From NCBI GenBank assembly GCA_937898715.1, contig CALEKA010000068.1, positions 1-14,401 of the forward strand: 14,401 nt of DNA, written 5' to 3'. Source of the DNA: an uncultured Prevotella sp. (GTDB taxonomy: Bacteria > Bacteroidota > Bacteroidia > Bacteroidales > Bacteroidaceae). This document shows positions 14,231 through 14,401 of this stretch, piece by piece (positions within the stretch are counted from its first letter, which is position 1; each line of letters begins with the position of its first letter). The position numbers and the translations under genes were made by a program. Below the pieces are notes generated by a model. The model was not told the DNA's origin and did not search any database. It saw nothing but the letters and a program-made list of their open reading frames with translations.

Positions 14231-14401
14231 TGCAAATCGAATGCAGAATATCAAGTTTGCTTTCGGATTGCTGAGCCAAAGCCTATCTTATGCAAAGATA
14301 GTGCAAGGCGAACGCAATGAAAGCTTGCTTTCGGATTGCTGAGCCGAAGCCTATCTTATGCAAAGATAGTGCAAGGCGAACGCAATGAAAGCTTGCTTTC
14401 G
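14231..14401. repeat. 68-bp tandem repeat with internal stem-loops (runs off window)
   Basis: The sequence repeats with an exact 68-bp period: AAGTTTGCTTTCGG (14253), AAGCTTGCTTTCGG (14321), and again from 14389 to the edge. The two full units are nearly identical, with single changes such as GAGCCAAAGCC versus GAGCCGAAGCC. A degenerate partial copy begins near 14231. Each unit holds two hairpins. One is CTATCTT-atgca-AAGATAG (14283-14301, again 14351-14369). The other is GCAATGAAAGC-tt-GCTTTC-gg-ATTGC (14314-14339), an 11-bp stem with a 2-nt bulge. The array lies 40-215 bp ahead of gyrA. No ORF of note covers it. Confidence 0.9.

Noticed and set aside
14231..14401. CRISPR array
   Set aside because: The 68-bp units follow each other directly with no variable spacers between constant repeats.

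Overview
The window comes from a Bacteroidota genome, probably order Bacteroidales and perhaps the Prevotella side. The evidence is the GyrA sequence type, Bacteroidota-type -7 promoter boxes (TAnnTTTG), AT-rich leaders without clear Shine-Dalgarno sequences, and FdtA/DegT sugar genes of the kind found in Bacteroidales surface-polysaccharide loci. The lineage is an inference from protein style, because no rRNA gene is present. All ten protein genes lie on the minus strand, so transcription runs from right to left.

Reading in the direction of transcription, the right edge (14231-14401) holds a 68-bp tandem repeat with internal stem-loops that runs off the window. It lies upstream of gyrA (11618-14188). 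Two paralogous secreted TPR proteins follow (10130-11521 and 8793-9986), separated by a strong 16-bp inverted repeat. Next comes a close-packed housekeeping run: an M3 oligopeptidase (6574-8670), a dCMP deaminase (6107-6541), a membrane-anchored S41 processing protease (4231-6054) and 5-formyltetrahydrofolate cyclo-ligase (3719-4264), which overlaps the protease gene.

After a 190-bp intergenic gap comes a four-gene surface-glycan operon: an FdtA/QdtA-type cupin ketoisomerase (3106-3528), a FemAB-like GNAT acyltransferase (2113-3096), a DegT-family PLP aminotransferase (954-2051) and a family 2 glycosyltransferase (132-941). The ketoisomerase and aminotransferase are the two enzymes that turn a dTDP-4-keto-6-deoxyhexose into a dTDP-3-amino-3,6-dideoxyhexose. 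The GNAT protein is a plausible N-acylase, and the glycosyltransferase may place a sugar in a capsule or LPS O-chain.

The operon ends in a 10-bp terminator hairpin (57-97). Directly after it, positions 52-1 match the 5' end of a bacterial group IIC intron, with the intron body off the left edge. This is the most informative non-coding observation, since group IIC introns are known to insert just after terminators. I see no clearly new multi-gene system here. The points most worth a second look are the intron, the acyltransferase in the sugar operon, the structured repeats, and the TPR pair behind gyrA.
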